From Suillus spraguei (taxonomy: Eukaryota; Basidiomycota; Agaricomycetes; Boletales; Suillaceae): a DNA stretch of 64,000 nt. The stretch covers positions 25,466-89,465 of the forward strand of contig JABCPU010000281.1 in the NCBI GenBank assembly GCA_016800925.1. The letters are read 5' to 3'. The stretch's first letter is position 1; each line of letters starts with the position of its first letter. Below the pieces are notes generated by a model. It made no database searches. It was not told the DNA's origin and worked only from the letters and a program-made list of their open reading frames with translations. The position numbers and the translations under genes were made by a program. This document shows positions 1 to 12,305 of this stretch, piece by piece.

Positions 1-1
1 C

Positions 2-489
2 CGATGTCAATCCCCCGATGCTTTTGGATCACATCTCTCACCTTGTGGTAGGGTGCGCCCTGAATCTAACCCTCTAGGAGATCGACAGCCCCTGAAATGG
101 ATCGTCCTACCAAAGGGTTCAGAGTCCGCACTTGCGCAGGCGCTTGGCCTGAGACGAGCGGCCGTGATAGCTGTTCATGTAAGGGTTTCAAATGTCAGGA
201 TCCTCACTTCTGACGCCCTCAATAGGATGATGCCCCATATTTACCTATTTTTTCGCGATATGCTTCAATTTGTACCTGTAATCAGCGCACCTTGGCTTGT
301 ACCTTCAGTCCAGCCCAATTCTCTGAAATGCTTGATTCCCACTCATATCAAAAGCTTCGCACCACTGCACCCAAGGATATGCAATCTGCAAAAGAACAAA
401 GAGTAAAAGCAAGAGCTGCAGCTAAGAAGAATGGTGCAAAATTCAAGCCCAAGAAATGTCTCCTTACGACAGCAGGACCAGACACATGA
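2..489 (+). CDS. 3' end of an unidentified gene, possibly RNase P/MRP POP3-like (partial)
   Basis: The reading frame is open from the left edge, so the 5' part lies outside the window. A short intron with GT...AG ends (179-225) joins two segments in frame. The first contains LPKGSESALAQALGLRR. The second ends in a very basic tail (KEQRVKARAAAKKNGAKFKPKK) and a TGA stop near 487. The segment around LPKGSE..ALGLRRAAVIAV recalls the C-terminal part of fungal POP3/Rpp38-type L7Ae-fold subunits of RNase P/MRP, but this rests on memory of the family and is weak. A PWL-PTHIK block typical of such tails appears in another frame (about 290-355), so a second short intron or a frameshift is possible. 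The direct observation is only a spliced, lysine-rich C-terminus. Confidence 0.35.
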
Positions 490-911
490 ACGCATGATAC
501 ACAATATCGGTGAGCATTCGTCTGCAAGTACCGATTAATCGCTCATCTTGCCATGACGTAGTTTGTTGGTTATGTGCACGGTCCTCTTACTGCAGCCTTG
601 TATTAATTCTAGGTAGTAGTTCTGGTTACGGCAAACATCAACGACGTGTCCCATCCGCCTCAGGTACAAATTAAAAAATTCGAAGTGATTATCTTCAGGA
701 AACACGAAGCGCTCGTCTACATTCGGTTTATTCTCTGATTACATGACATTTCCCTGAAATAATGGTCGCCATTATCAATCTTAATTCCAGTGCTATTACA
801 CAGCACTCAGCTGGCTGTCACGCCACTGCCATATATCAGTTCTTCAGCACCAGCAGAATCTGTTGAATACCCTCCGAGTCAGTTAATTCATTTTTTGAAT
901 AGCAGGATGAC
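490..911. other. intergenic, no gene seen
   Basis: This stretch separates the 3' end of the plus-strand gene from the 3' end of the minus-strand LYC1-like gene, so the two genes converge. I see no coding region, RNA gene or repeat in it; it presumably holds both 3' untranslated regions. Confidence 0.5.
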
Positions 912-2175
912 TCACTTCTCATTATACGCCCACTCTACATCTCCCGTCGTCCCAGGTCCATACCACACTATCTGTGGCAGATGTTCATTTCGTATGAACG
1001 TACGCCCTCCCGTCTTCTCTGCAACCTCTTTCAATCCTACTCTCAAATTCCACACCTCTACTTTCCCAATTCCGCTTCGTTTAGCCGCCTGTTTAATTTT
1101 TGCAATCAGCCCAGGGAACATCTCCTCACTGGCACAGAGTCGCGTGACGATCAGCGTTGGTGGAGGTGGTCTCAGGTCAACGCTCCAGCTTGCGTATGTA
1201 CTTGGGTCGCTCGTGGACTCTATGCCCCAGAATCCGTCTGCCATGGAAAATTTGGAGGCAAAGGTTGACTTGGTAATGTGGAATGCGCAGACACCATTCG
1301 TTGGCAGATATGTCGCGAATGCGGCTGGGCGCTCCACCTTGTATGAGCTGTCGCTCGTTGGGATGTTCTCTAGCTCCTTCCTGATCCGAACGGCATCCCG
1401 CTCCCAAAGCCCGTTCAGTTGCTCTTCCGTCAACCACTTCCATCCCTCAACATCAACATCTTCGTCTGTGCCCACTTCCCAAATAGTCGAGATCGCTCCC
1501 CGTTTCTCCCATCCACCCCCATTACCTCCAGGGCCAGCCGACTGGTAAAAGTCCTCCCCGACATCACTGTACAGCACTGAGAATAATCCATCGCCGGCAT
1601 CCGCTACTTCTTCTGGTGGTGCACCCCATGCCTCGGGGAATTTAGGAAGATTGGCACGTGAGGCATTGACCCAATGCAGGAGGCTCATCATACGGCTTGC
1701 GTAGCCTCGCCCGCGCTTCGAGGGTGGAGTAAACACGCAGGCAACACCATAACAAGTTGTCTCGTGCACCGAGTTCGGCTCCAACGGAGAGGAAGAGGGG
1801 TAAGCGACGAGACCTGTGCGCTTGTATCTGTTCCCACATACGTGCGTTAGAAATTGCTCGTTCGTTGAGGTTGCTCGAGTCGCTTACGTCTCGCAGGCGC
1901 TCATAAAATCAAGCGTTGTGGGGTCGTTCCGTGGTGCCAGCACCCTTCTCTTCCGTTAGCTCGCTTTTACCAGCAAAGTGACGCGCTCACCAAGTAATCC
2001 ACTTTCCATCCTTGGCGTGCTCGCCCAACTCCATTGTTGCATCTCGCGTGAGGTAGTCTGTCAGACTCAGAGTGCCACCCCATTGTAGAAAAGTCCGGCG
2101 GCGTGACTCTTCAGCCTGCGCTTGCGTCGCGCGGAAGAGCGAGAGCGATGCAAGATCTACCTCTGATTCTGCCAT
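912..2175 (-). CDS. LYC1-like N-acetyltransferase (GNAT fold)
   Basis: The minus-strand gene has three exons: 2175-1991, 1944-1888 and 1827-912, with introns beginning GTGAGC and GTAAGC and ending AG. Splicing gives about 385 residues in one frame. The start chosen is MAESEVDL because the protein then runs straight into the family's N-terminal block; an upstream in-frame Met at 2316 would add an unconvincing leader. The N-terminal WGGTLSLTDYLTRD and the GNAT core with the acetyl-CoA loop-like SKRGRGYASRMMSLLHW match fungal LYC1-type proteins. In Yarrowia LYC1 is the lysine N6-acetyltransferase of lysine breakdown. The C-terminal half, ending VWYGPG..GDVEWAYNEK, is also typical of the family. 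No breaks are seen. The lysine substrate is inferred from the family only. Confidence 0.75.
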
Positions 2176-2920
2176 CGGAGATATACTTTGTAATATGAGG
2201 AGCGTTGATGTGTGGGTGAGGATATTGGGGATAATGGGGTTGCAGGAGCTCTTTATATGTCTTATTAATCTGTGCGCCTGACATGAGCAGGTGCGCAAAT
2301 CAATAAGACTTATCATCCTTCACAAAAGTTATCACACATGGTCGCACAACTCGTGACCGCACGCGTGCGGGCTTTCCACCCAATTTAGTTCATACTGCCA
2401 CCGCCACGGTGCTGCCACTGTCATTCGATAACAGGATGTTGATATACATGTATGATACTGACTATCGCAAGACTGTCACATGTCCCTCTCACCATGATAG
2501 TTTGCTTATTCACACTCTGTCACGCATTGCAATCTTCCAGAAAAAATAGAAAGACGGTCCGCGTTTGCCATTCAAGTTTGGAGTGATGAATATGTTGTCT
2601 GATCTCGACGGCACATTTAGCGCTCCCTAAACAAGATTTCAATTTCTTCGCGGTCCTCGTTCGAGTTTTGCGGCAAAGCTAACCTAACGGTTCTAGTTAA
2701 ATATGATTACCTTCCTCGTCCATCTAGATCCAAATGATATTCAGAGTAGGGGAAGGGTGTTCCATGGGCCCGTCATCTACGTTCTCGCCAAAGACTGGAG
2801 AACAAGTCATCGATCATAATGGTCTCAAGCCAGATGTGCTGGAAACCAGAGTTGAAGACGTCCTCGAATGTTTAGTTTGAGATTGCAATCACAGTCACAT
2901 CGATCTTTTTTCCTTCTAAG
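2176..2920. other. intergenic between LYC1-like and MFS genes
   Basis: This is the upstream region of the LYC1-like gene and the 3' flank of the MFS gene, both on the minus strand. No coding region or repeat was recognised. Confidence 0.4.
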
Positions 2921-4710
2921 CTAATTAGTCCACATGGTGCGAGGTAACAAGACGCCGACGCCCATCGCCATGCACACTGTGCCTACCATCACACAATACA
3001 CCAAATTTCCTCCAAGATACTGTCTCTCAATGCTAATCGAGAACGCGGTGTTAACCGCAGCCGGTCCAACAGCGCGCATAACAGAGACAATCACTTGTCC
3101 TAACCCGTTTGTCGCACCCACAGACGCTCGGTTAGGAGAAGCCACAGTAATATACATAAATGAGACGCCTTCCATAACACGTCAGATATATCAATGAGAG
3201 AATAACGACGACAAACCACAAACCGTATGCGCAATTCGTGCAGTTCGTGAGAGCCACCTGCAGAGCCACCAAACACCATACGCCCTGACCAACACCACTA
3301 GACCTCGCTAGTGCATTCATGGCCGGGAAGAGAGCAACCATAGGCAGGGCGCACATTACAGCGAACAACCAAAGTTTTTTCGCGCCCATGATATCATGAA
3401 GCTTGGCAAAAGCCAATAGCTGTATAACGCCACTTACAATTCCCTGGGCTGCCAGGATAGTTCCAATAGCCGGGGAATCAAGCCCTAGACCGCCCAATGA
3501 TATGGGAGTAGCATAGAATACGGGTTGTATAGTGCGAAATGCAATATCAACGAGGGCAATACCGGCGTAGCTCCCGGTTGCAATAAGTACAGGACGAACA
3601 AAAAGATCTCGAAAGGGGACGGGCTTATCGCCATTCGAAGACGATACCGGCGGGGATTCTAAAGCAGGTGAAGGAGCAATAACAATCTTGCGCTTTTTCC
3701 AAGGTAGCAGTTGGCTAATATTTATTTGGGGAGTAGTGGTCTGCGACTGACATGAAGATTTATCCTGTTCATGCGATAGAACAACATACCTCCTTCAAGT
3801 AAACAAGGACGACAATCCATGTCAATGCTGATACCGTGGCAGGGACCGCACACGGTAAGAAATACGGATATTTCTTCAGAAATTCGGAACCCCCGAAGAT
3901 ATTAGGGAACCTATCCGCAGGTCGCGCAAGTTCTCCGCCAATGAGTGGCCTATGGTTGTATCAGTATATATAGAAAACGAAAACTCTGCGGAACACACCC
4001 TAGTGTGCTACCGCTGGACCACGCAAGAGGAAGGAATGCCCATGCACGGGCCATATTAGTTGAATCTGTCATTTCAGCTGTCATGCTCTTCATGACGCCA
4101 ATGTTGCCGTTGAGTGCGCCATTTAGGCAACGACTGTTATGATAAGAACTGAATCAAAAGCAAACAACGCAGACATAAGACAGACCTTATTACCAAGCTC
4201 CAAAATGTCTTGGACAAACCGAAGCAGAACATTGAGAGGGAGAGTCCGAACAGTCCAGTTAGCAGGACAGGTTTGCGACCGATATAGTCAGAGAGACGAC
4301 TCCAGTGGAAAATAGTAAGCGCTTCTGTTGCAAAGAACAGCGAGTACTATGTAGACCATAACGGTGAGATTTCTACAACGAAAATGCCTCTCTAATCATG
4401 TACTTACCAACAGTCCAACATAAAATGAAACGAGTGCTTCATCTCCGTGGGTGATCCCAATGTCACGAATGAGCTATGTATGGCATAATCAAGTTATGAC
4501 TTTTGTTTGTTTGAATCTTCAACGCTAAACGCTGACCTGAGGAGCAAAAGGTGAAATGACTTGCGATGTCATTGGTTCTGCAATCTGCAACACTAGGAGT
4601 ATCGAGAACTGGCGCCATGGCAGAGGTGTCTGTGGTATTTTCGCCGGCGCATTTTCCTGAAGCAAAGGCGTTTCCTCGTCCAGCTGCTGAGCCGTAGGAT
4701 CAAGAGACAT
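2921..4710 (-). CDS. MFS transporter, ZIFL/YCR023C-like group
   Basis: This multi-exon minus-strand gene has at least seven exons and can be spliced in one frame from Met at 4710 to TAG at 2921. Exon 1 (4710-4537) encodes a short cytosolic tail with DEETPLLQ, which resembles an acidic dileucine vacuolar sorting signal, followed by LPWRQFSILLVLQIAEP at the start of TM1. Further exons give LIRDIGITHGDEALVSFYVG, then SRLSDYIGRKPVLLTG, the MFS signature loop between TM2 and TM3, then CLNGALNGNIGVMKSM and PLIGGELARPADRFP. A long central loop (PWKKRKIVIAPSPALE) and six C-terminal membrane segments follow. This is the layout of the DHA-like group often annotated as zinc-induced-facilitator-like. The substrate is unknown. 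No stop or frameshift was found, so it looks functional. Confidence 0.8.
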
Positions 4711-5610
4711 GAAATGTCAGAAATGAGGATTACTGAAGCGCTGAAGTATGGGAAAACAACGCGTATATGAAGTGCGTCTTTATTGTGGACGAGTGAGTAC
4801 ATTTTACGGTAATCGACGCCGTCTGAATGTTACGCGAAACCGAGCCGAATGGTCAGCTGATCATCATATCTACCAAGCAGGACACAAGGTGTAGATTGAG
4901 GGAAATATATATAAGGAAATTGTGGTTGTATGGAAAACTTCCAAGGCTTCCACTTCTCAAAACCTTCCTAGTAAGTTAAGTGCTTCCATTGGCCTCCGAA
5001 CACCCTGTGCGACCATTCTAATGCGTCATATAGATTTATTCCTACTACCATAATGGAGTGGGTTATAACGTGTTTTACCACTGGGATCTCATTCAAATCG
5101 TCTTCCTGCATGTCTTGAATCGTATTCTTCTCTCGTCTTCTTCGATTGCCCGTTCGCTCGGCCAAGTTCGCGTTTCGCTGAAATCCCCATGGCCTCAGTG
5201 ATCCATTGCCGTACTCTCACTGCCAGCGTCGAGTTCGAGGTCGTGATGTTGAGTTTGGGATGAACTGGATTGCTGCATGGCCACCCTTTTGTGGGAAGAT
5301 GAGACTCCCGTCTCCAATCCTCCATGTCTGGCCTTCAAGCTGGTGACAGTGTCTCATTGTCCTCGTTTTTTTAGTATCTGCTGATTGCTTTCTGTGTTTC
5401 TAGAAACTCCGTGTATACTTAGTGATAGTGAGGCCGCTAATGTCAATTATATTGAACCTGCTGCTAATGATGGTGAATTAGAATTATCTCAGTCTTCGTC
5501 CCTCGTCGGGGCAATTGTATTGTCTCGTAGACGTTCAGACTCGAATTTTATTGTCCATGTCATCTTTTTCGGGCCGTGTCAATCAGGGTCCCCATAAATG
5601 TTCAACTTGG
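4711..5610. other. upstream region of MFS gene; unrecognised low-confidence coding scraps
   Basis: Two overlapping minus-strand open stretches (5325-5089 and 5165-4968) could be one short peptide joined by a frameshift, with a basic RRRR segment, but I recognise no family. The first few hundred bases left of 4968 are the probable MFS promoter. The right end abuts the tRNA-like tandem array. Confidence 0.3.
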
Positions 5611-5621
5611 GAAGTCTCGTG

Positions 5622-6785
5622 AGTCGCCGGTTACCACAACATAATCAAAATATGTTTATCTTTGGAACCTGGCGACAACAAGGTTTTTTCTGTCGGAACA
5701 CACCTTGACATTCACTCATTCATGGATGGTTTATTTAGAAGCCCATCGTAAGGGGTCTTACGCCGGTGGTTGTCAACAGAATCAAAATCTGTTTCTCTTG
5801 GACTGTACAGTTCGAAACCTGCTAACCCACAGTTTTTTCCTATTGGAACACACTTTGGCATTCGTTCATAGATAGAAGTTCATCGTAATTGGTCTTAGCC
5901 AGGTGGTTGCCACAACAAAATTAAAATCTGTTTCTCTTCCACTGTGCAGGTTCGAAACCTGCTGATGACAAGGTTTTTTCTATCGGAACACATGTTGACA
6001 TTCACTTGTGCGGATGGTTTCTTTGGAAGTTCGCCGCAACTGGTCCAGTTTGGTGGTTGCTACGACAGAATCAAAATATGTTTCTCCTGCATTGTGCAGT
6101 TTCAAAACCTGCCGACGACGAATTTTTTTCTATCGAAGCACACCTTAACATTCACTCGTGGATGGTTCCTTTGGAAGTTCATCGCAACTGGTCTAGCCTG
6201 GTGGTTGCTACAACATAATGAAATTCTGTTTCTCTTGGGCTGTGCGGGTTTGAAACCTGCTGACGACAAGTTTTTTTTTCTATCAGAATACACCTTGACA
6301 TTCACTCGTGGATGGTTTCTCTAGAAATTTACCGTAAGTGGTCTTAGACAGATGGTTGCTACAACATTTCTCTTGGACCATGTAGGATCGAAACCTGCTG
6401 ACACCAAGCTTTTTTCTACCGGAACACATCTTGATATTCACTCATCAATAGTTTCTTTTGAAGTTCACCGCAACTGGTCTATCCTGGTGGTTGCTACAAC
6501 AGAATCAAAATCTGTTTCTCTTAGACTGCAGGTTTGAAATCTGCTGATGACGAAGTTTTTTATTGGAACACACTTTGATATTCACTCGCGGATGCCTCCT
6601 TTCGAAGTTCACTGTACTGGTCTAGCCTGGTGGTTGGTACGACAGACTTAAAATCTGCTTCTCTTTGATTGTGTTGGTTCGAAACCTGCCAATAACAACA
6701 TTTTTTTCCAATCACGACACACCTCATTACTGATGGATAGTTTCCTTAGAGGTTCATCTTAACTGGTCTCAGCCCTGTGCAAATT
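5622..6785 (+). repeat. tandem array of ~145-bp units, each with a tRNA-like segment
   Basis: About eight diverged units are seen, with the landmark 'gaaacct' at about 5664, 5811, 5951, 6101, 6250, 6387, 6532 and 6678, a period of 137-150 bp. Each unit has a segment like TAGCCTGGTGGTTGCTAC, resembling a pol III A box/D arm. About 50 nt later comes GCAGGTTCGAAACCTGC, a five-base-pair stem closing a seven-base TTCGAAA loop, which is the form of a tRNA T arm and B box (cleanest at 5946-5962). The rest of the unit contains a T-run, 'tttttttctat', which would terminate pol III, and 'ggaacacaccttgacattcactc'. The units are too diverged to be working tRNA genes. The array is best read as a satellite built from a tRNA-derived SINE-like unit. 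Confidence 0.75.
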
Positions 6786-8748
6786 GTTGTTGCAATATTA
6801 ATATTTGCTCCATGGTGAGTCATACCTTTGGACACACATCTGGGTATTATGACTCGTGAGGCTGCTGCAAGTTTTATGTAGTCCTTCTTCGGAATTAGTC
6901 GATTGCATATTGAATGGATTGGTGTCTGTAGATGTGTCTGCGATATCAGGCACTGATCTGTGGACCACTGCACAGAGTATCTGTGGTGATCTTAGAATGC
7001 ACTCATGATCAAGAAGAACTTTGCAAGCAAAGAGACCTAGTATTAGTATTTTGAACATTCTTTGCTGTTGGGGCACATAGAAGGTGTGTCTAAATCATTG
7101 TGATAACTGTTCACCATGACCAAGGTGGAACATTTGTCTAGATTTGGAAGCCATCATTGCATTTTGGCATGGTTTATGCTTCACAGGAACAAATTGATTC
7201 ATTGCCTGCTTTCACAAGGTATATTTCTTGTGGCTGAAGCTCCAGACCTGCACACACATTAAATAACTGAAGGTCAATAAATTTAAATTTTTTGAACAGT
7301 CACGAGTTGCACAAGGTGTTTGAAGGCCAATAGCTATTGACCTTACTAGGAAGGTTCTGAGAAGTAGAAGCCTTGGAAGTAGAGCACGGTGGTCTGGCTT
7401 TCCATAGTGGTTGTGACATCCCAGGTGTGAAGAGGTGAGAGCTAAACACGAGCCTCAGTCACTGGCAGAGAGACTGATATTCACATAGTACTACAAACCT
7501 AAACACGAGCCTGAATGTAATGAGTACAGTGATATAACAGTAAGGATGAACAATACACACCTCAGTCACTGGTAGAGAGACTGAGGTGTGTTGATGACCA
7601 TCCATCGTCTTAAGTAGTGTCAGCAAAGGAGAAAATTAGAGTCAGGTACTGTAGAATGTCTCTGATATATATATGTCACTGAGTCGTCACATACAGGTGG
7701 TCAGGCAGAAACTATCGGCCATCTTTGACACCAGGTTTGGGTGGGGAAGGAGAAAAACAGTTGTTTTCATTTTTAATGCAAAAAATTTGTAGTTACTACA
7801 CAATATGTGAAGTATGATCTATGTTATTGTAGCACATCAGTAAACTACCAAACCTTGCACAGACTTTGGCTTTTCTCACAGATTCTCACAGTGTTCTACA
7901 GACTCACAGAATCCCCAGTATCCCAGTGTCACAGTGCCACAGATCCACAGAACTCACAGAATATATCACTAAAATTTTACCAAGTCTTTTCTTTAATTGA
8001 ACATCAACACTAAGCCTTAGTATCAACAAACATTTTCATCAAGTTTTCTTTCTTTAGTTCAACTTCAAACACTGAACCCTAGTGTACACTCAAAGCTTAT
8101 TAAAATTCATTGTCAGGACAAAAGGTGCTAAACCTATTGACTGAAACTGGTCAAAATTCGCAAATTTTACACTTTGTACTGAAGCTCAGGCAATAGTGTC
8201 ATTTTAATGCATCAAAACAGGCTAAGTAGCCTAGTTTTATGATGCATCAGGGATCTGACAGTTATGACAAAACTAAGTAAAAGTGGCATATACCGTGCTC
8301 AGCTGTTATCCAAAGGAAGGATGAGAGAGTGACTATTATTCACCTAAGTAAAAGTGGCATATACTGTGATACTACATAGTCAGATATAAAGTAAATATTA
8401 ATGACAGTAAGTGCATACCTCAGCTGCTATCCAAAGGAAGGATGAGAGAATGACTGAGGAAAAATTACATGACAAGGGTCCATTATATGATAAGAAAAAA
8501 AAGCTTGCTAAGACACCATGAGGCTCGCTTGAGAAATCTCTAACCTCTCCACTATTATGTGTGCACCTGAGCGCCTCCAAGGTGTGCTTAAGCATGCATG
8601 CACTAGTGCACACACAGTAGCACCAAAGTGCGATTAAGCATGATGAGATGCAATGAAGCACGATGAAGTGTGGTCAAGCGCAAAAGGCACAAAAAGGCAC
8701 AGTGAGGTGTGCACTTCACCAATGGTGCGAACTCATCTGGTTTTGTCA
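6786..8748. other. AT-rich repeat remnants and probable 3' LTR region of the copia element
   Basis: No gene was recognised. The right boundary at 8748 is likely the edge of the copia 3' LTR: on the minus strand the copia stop is followed by a purine tract (gagtgggag) and then TGACAAAACC, the usual PPT-LTR junction. Short direct duplications occur inside: 'cagtcactgg(c/t)agagagactga' near 7460 and 7564, and 'aagtaaaagtggcatata' with 'atccaaaggaaggatgagaga' near 8275 and 8345-8430. The left LTR edge cannot be fixed because no second LTR copy is present in the window. Confidence 0.4.
8208..8246. repeat. imperfect palindrome (hairpin)
   Basis: TGCATCAAAACAGGCTA and TAGCCTAGTTTTATGATGCA face each other across a two-base centre, giving an imperfect stem of about 18 bp. 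It lies in the presumed copia LTR region and may be a regulatory or termination element of that LTR; no function can be shown. Confidence 0.5.
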
Positions 8749-9201
8749 CTCCCACTCAAGTAAAGTCACAGACACATGGCCTTGGTGAATTTCCAATGCT
8801 TGTCATGAATTAGTGGTTTTGTGAGGATGTCTGCCACCATGTTGTCTGTTGGGATGTAATGTATGACTGCTTCACCTTTTGCCACTAGATCATTGTGCAC
8901 AAAATGGTACTTGTACTGGATGTGCTTTGTGCATGTGTAGAATTGCACATCTTTGGTGAGAATGATGGCTGCCTGATTATTGCAGTGGAGTATGGTGGGT
9001 GTGCCTTGCTTTTCACCAACTTCAGCAAAGAATATGCAAAGCCAGGCGAGATGCTGTCCTGCATTGCTGAGTCCAATGTATTCAGATTCAGTGGTGGATA
9101 GTGCTACCATGCTTTGTTGTTTGCTTGCCCAAGATATGGTGCCATGATTTGTGATGAAGGTGTAACCTGATGTAGAGTGCAAAGTATCTAACTTGCCAGA
9201 C

Positions 9202-10556
9202 TGTTAGCGACCTAGCCAGGTGCTAATGAACTTGAGTGGTGTCTGCGACGGGTGCTCTATCAAGAGCGGCGGCCCATGCGTATTGGTCTCCTAGCATGGA
9301 GTGTGCTAGTTGCATTGGTCAGAGGTGGGCGCTACGCACTGTCTCACGACCTACGTCACAGAGATGAGGTTCTTGATGACGATCAAAGACATAGAAGCGA
9401 TGAGCTTCTATGAAGTTCGAATAATGACAATAAGCTTATGAAAAGCTTATCGAAAGAAGTTCAGGGTCGAAGATCAAGTAGATTCAAGTTAAAGAAGTAC
9501 AAAGGCTATCTGCGCGTATTTATATGTAAGATTGAAGCGGAGCGTGAATACATAAGTATCACTAGATCAAGTATGAAGTCAGATAGCCAATAGGAGAACA
9601 CATGCTCATAGATGAGTCAGAGGCGTATGAACCAATTAATGCATGCATGTGCGAAAGGGAGTCATAGGTGCGGAGCCGAAGGTATAAAAGGTACGAGCCA
9701 ATTAGGCGATGCATGAGTCATAGGTAAATGCAAAGGAAAAGATAAAAGGAAATACAACACCAGATGTAGCCCTTGAGCCAAAGGGTTGTTTGTGTGAACC
9801 AGGGGGTGGCACATGTTGAAGTGCAGAGGAAGGTGTCGAACACGACAGAGGCATTTGAGGCGCAAGGAGCGTGGTGTTACGAACTGGAGTGGCATCACCA
9901 GCGACAGTGAAAAGACACAGACGGTCTGCTGGGAAGTTCTACAATGTCCAGAAGAGGACAAGGTGAAAGTACAAGGAACACGTTCCGAGTACGATCAAGG
10001 GTTCAGCCTCGGAGACAAGTCTAAGAGGTTCAACGAGAATAGAGACTAAGGCCAAGGAGTGCTTAGACTTAGAGACAATTCAAGATGACTTAGGTTGGAG
10101 ACCTAAGTGAAGGATGTTCCAGGTGAAACCCAGTAAGATTAAAGTAAAGTATACAAGCGTAATACAATGTGCTTAAATAGGCCAATATGTGCGCACGGAC
10201 CAAGAGAGACGTGAGAATGTAAGTGCGTATCCAAAGAAGGAAGGCAACTATAGTACAGATGCGTTGAGCATATGAGTCAGAGTCACGTTACGTAATATAC
10301 AAAGTAACGGAGGCAGAAAATGAATATGGGCACGTACAATTGTAACACGTGGAGAGTGTGTGTGAGTGTGAAGAGTACCAGAAGGGTGCATGGTTAGTGA
10401 CAATAGAGGAGGCGAGCATAGGCAGGTAGGGAGTGACGATGGCAAGCCAGACAAGGTAGCGGAGGATGAGGATGGAGGCCTCGTCAGGACGAGAGTAGAT
10501 GGCGACGCATAGGAGGAAAAATGATAGTAGGGGTGCAAGAAGGTGTTCTTGTAACA
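9202..10556 (+). mobile_element. solo LTR, family 3 (TGTTAGCG...TTGTAACA), duplication CAGAC
   Basis: The element starts TGTTAGCGACC, ends TTCTTGTAACA and is flanked by CAGAC at 9197-9201 and 10557-10561. It lies inside the copia RNase H codons, and removing it with one CAGAC copy restores the frame GYSDADWSGKLDTLHSTSG. Subtracting the nested LTR (9875-10347 plus 5 bp) leaves about 877 bp. No coding capacity is seen, so it is a solo LTR or a non-autonomous LTR derivative. The orientation is arbitrary. Confidence 0.8.
9875..10347 (-). mobile_element. solo LTR of the E1/E2/E3 gypsy family, duplication CGTGG
   Basis: This 473-bp sequence begins TGTTACGAACTGG and ends ATTGTAACA, and matches the LTRs of E1, E2 and E3. 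It is flanked by CGTGG at 9870-9874 and 10348-10352. It is nested inside the family-3 LTR, which is inside copia. It is a product of LTR-LTR recombination, since no internal region remains. By comparison with E1 the transcription sense is the minus strand. Confidence 0.9.
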
Positions 10557-12305
10557 CAGACCAGTCTGCATCTGAATAGCCATGGAAGTCCATGTCCATT
10601 TGCACATCAGTTCCATCATAGGTTAGTTCCATGTCACATGTGGCTTTGAGGTAGCAAAGTATGTGCTTTGCAGCTTCCCAATGTGAGGATTTGGGCGCGG
10701 CGCTGAAGTGGCTAAGTACTCCCACTGCATATGCAATGTCGAGGCATGTACCAAGCATGGCATACATGAGTGAGCCAATGACAGATAAGTATGACACTTT
10801 ATGACCTTCAATTGCAATTTCATGGTGCGTGGAGTTGTCTCCTTCCTGGTCCATGGTGAGTTTGAGCCCATGTGCCATGGGGGTCCAGATAGGTTTGCAT
10901 TCAGCCAAGAGGTGTGCATTTGCAAAATTCCAAACACATAGCTCAACTTTACCTAAGCTAAAAAAATCTTAATGTATAGCCACTCTAAGTTACTGGCGAT
11001 GCATTTTGAGTTTCTCACCAGCAGCCTCAAAAGTTCATGAAATCATTCATTAAGTACTGAACAGGGGGTGTTTTTACTAGTGTATAACAGCTCTGGATAG
11101 TCATTTCAATGATACACGCCCATCCAAAGATACTACCTGCTAAACAAGAGATCTTTGATGTGATTTTTGGAAGCACATGAGCAAAGTCATACACATCAAT
11201 ATCAATATGATGTGTCAATATCAATTCGACATGTCTCGTCAACAATGTGCATCTCTCTTTCCTTACACCTCATTCATTATGTATTCTACAACTCATCAAT
11301 CTACATGTTATGACTCATGGTTTGCTTCTAGTAATAATGACGACAACACTGCATATATCACGGACTTCAAAGACAATTCCTATCAAACCATGCAACCCAG
11401 ATTAAATCACCATTTGCATTATTCTAATACATCATCTGGACATTTGCAGACACCAACTGTAGATTTTCAAGTACCATCACACATGGACAATCATTTGCAT
11501 AGCTCATCTTGTAGTATACTTGACTATACCTCACTTAATTCTTGTTCTGTGAGTCGACAATCCTCGACCGACAGCCAATCATCAAATATGTCTTTGGTTC
11601 CAGCCTCGGTCTCAGATATCAACATCGATATTGAGGCACAATTCAAACTCAATATGCCTGAGTCCCTGTATGTATTATTCAAGGCCAATTGGCTACAAGT
11701 ATCAGATCAGTTTGGAGATTGATGGAGAATTCTTTGTCCTGAGTGCGGAGACTGGTGCCAGACCAGTGTCCACACAGGCCTACCTCTATGGGCACCTGGT
11801 CAGTTCAAGTCACTCACTAACCACCAAGGAAGCAAGAAGTGTGCAGTGACTGCTGCAAAAAAGCAGAACTCAATGTCTCAAAAAGCCAGTACATTGGCTA
11901 ATCAGGCTGAGCCTTCCCATAACAAAAGGTTTGTTCATTTCAGTTGCATTTCTTTAGTAATACCAGCTGATTGTTATCTCAATCACCTTGTTGTCAACAG
12001 CACTCAACAGAATATAATATGTTCTGTTAAACAGTACACTGCATGTCCTGGGATTCCCATCAACTGGCCCGACAACCTCCACACATTCTTCATGTCTTTT
12101 CCTTGGGCACAGTACCATGACAGACCCAATGGATTACCATTTACTGTCAACATCACCATTCCCAGACTCCCTCATGCTTGCTCAAAATTCTGCACACATC
12201 TTACAACTTGGGAAGACTACCCATGCAAAGAGTGCAGTGAAACTTACGTGCATATCTATCGCCTCATTGATATTGCATGTAATCCCAAGGCCCACACAAA
12301 CTATC

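Larger units (their letters stand above)
8766..10906 (-). pseudogene. Ty1/copia pol, RT C-terminus to RNase H (interrupted by an LTR)
   Basis: Two blocks, 10906-10557 and 9201-8766, form one minus-strand reading frame once the insertion at 9202-10556 is removed. The right block starts at AECKPIWTPMAHGLKL and ends GYSDADW. The left block continues with HSTSGYTFI, SKQQSMVALSTTESEY, HCNNQAAI and DNMVADILTKPL. These are the hallmark motifs of copia RNase H, including the catalytic acidic residues of SDADW and STTESEY. The N-terminal part of this pol lies 15 kb away (25883-27341), separated by a DNA transposon inserted inside the MAEC codons. The coding sequence shown here has no other break, but the element as a whole lacks its 5' half. 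Confidence 0.85.

Noticed and set aside
790..1548. A 252-codon plus-strand frame
   Set aside because: It is antisense to the well-supported LYC1-like exon 3 and has no family features.
5944..6324. Open frame of 126 codons in the tandem array
   Set aside because: It consists of repeated translations of the satellite unit; the frame is not conserved between units.
5622..6785. CRISPR-like array
   Set aside because: The units are ~145 bp, tandem and diverged over their whole length, with no short repeat plus unique spacers, and the genome is fungal.
5622..6785. Functional tRNA genes in the tandem array
   Set aside because: D, anticodon and acceptor stems are not convincingly paired, and the T arm varies between units; only tRNA ancestry is supported.
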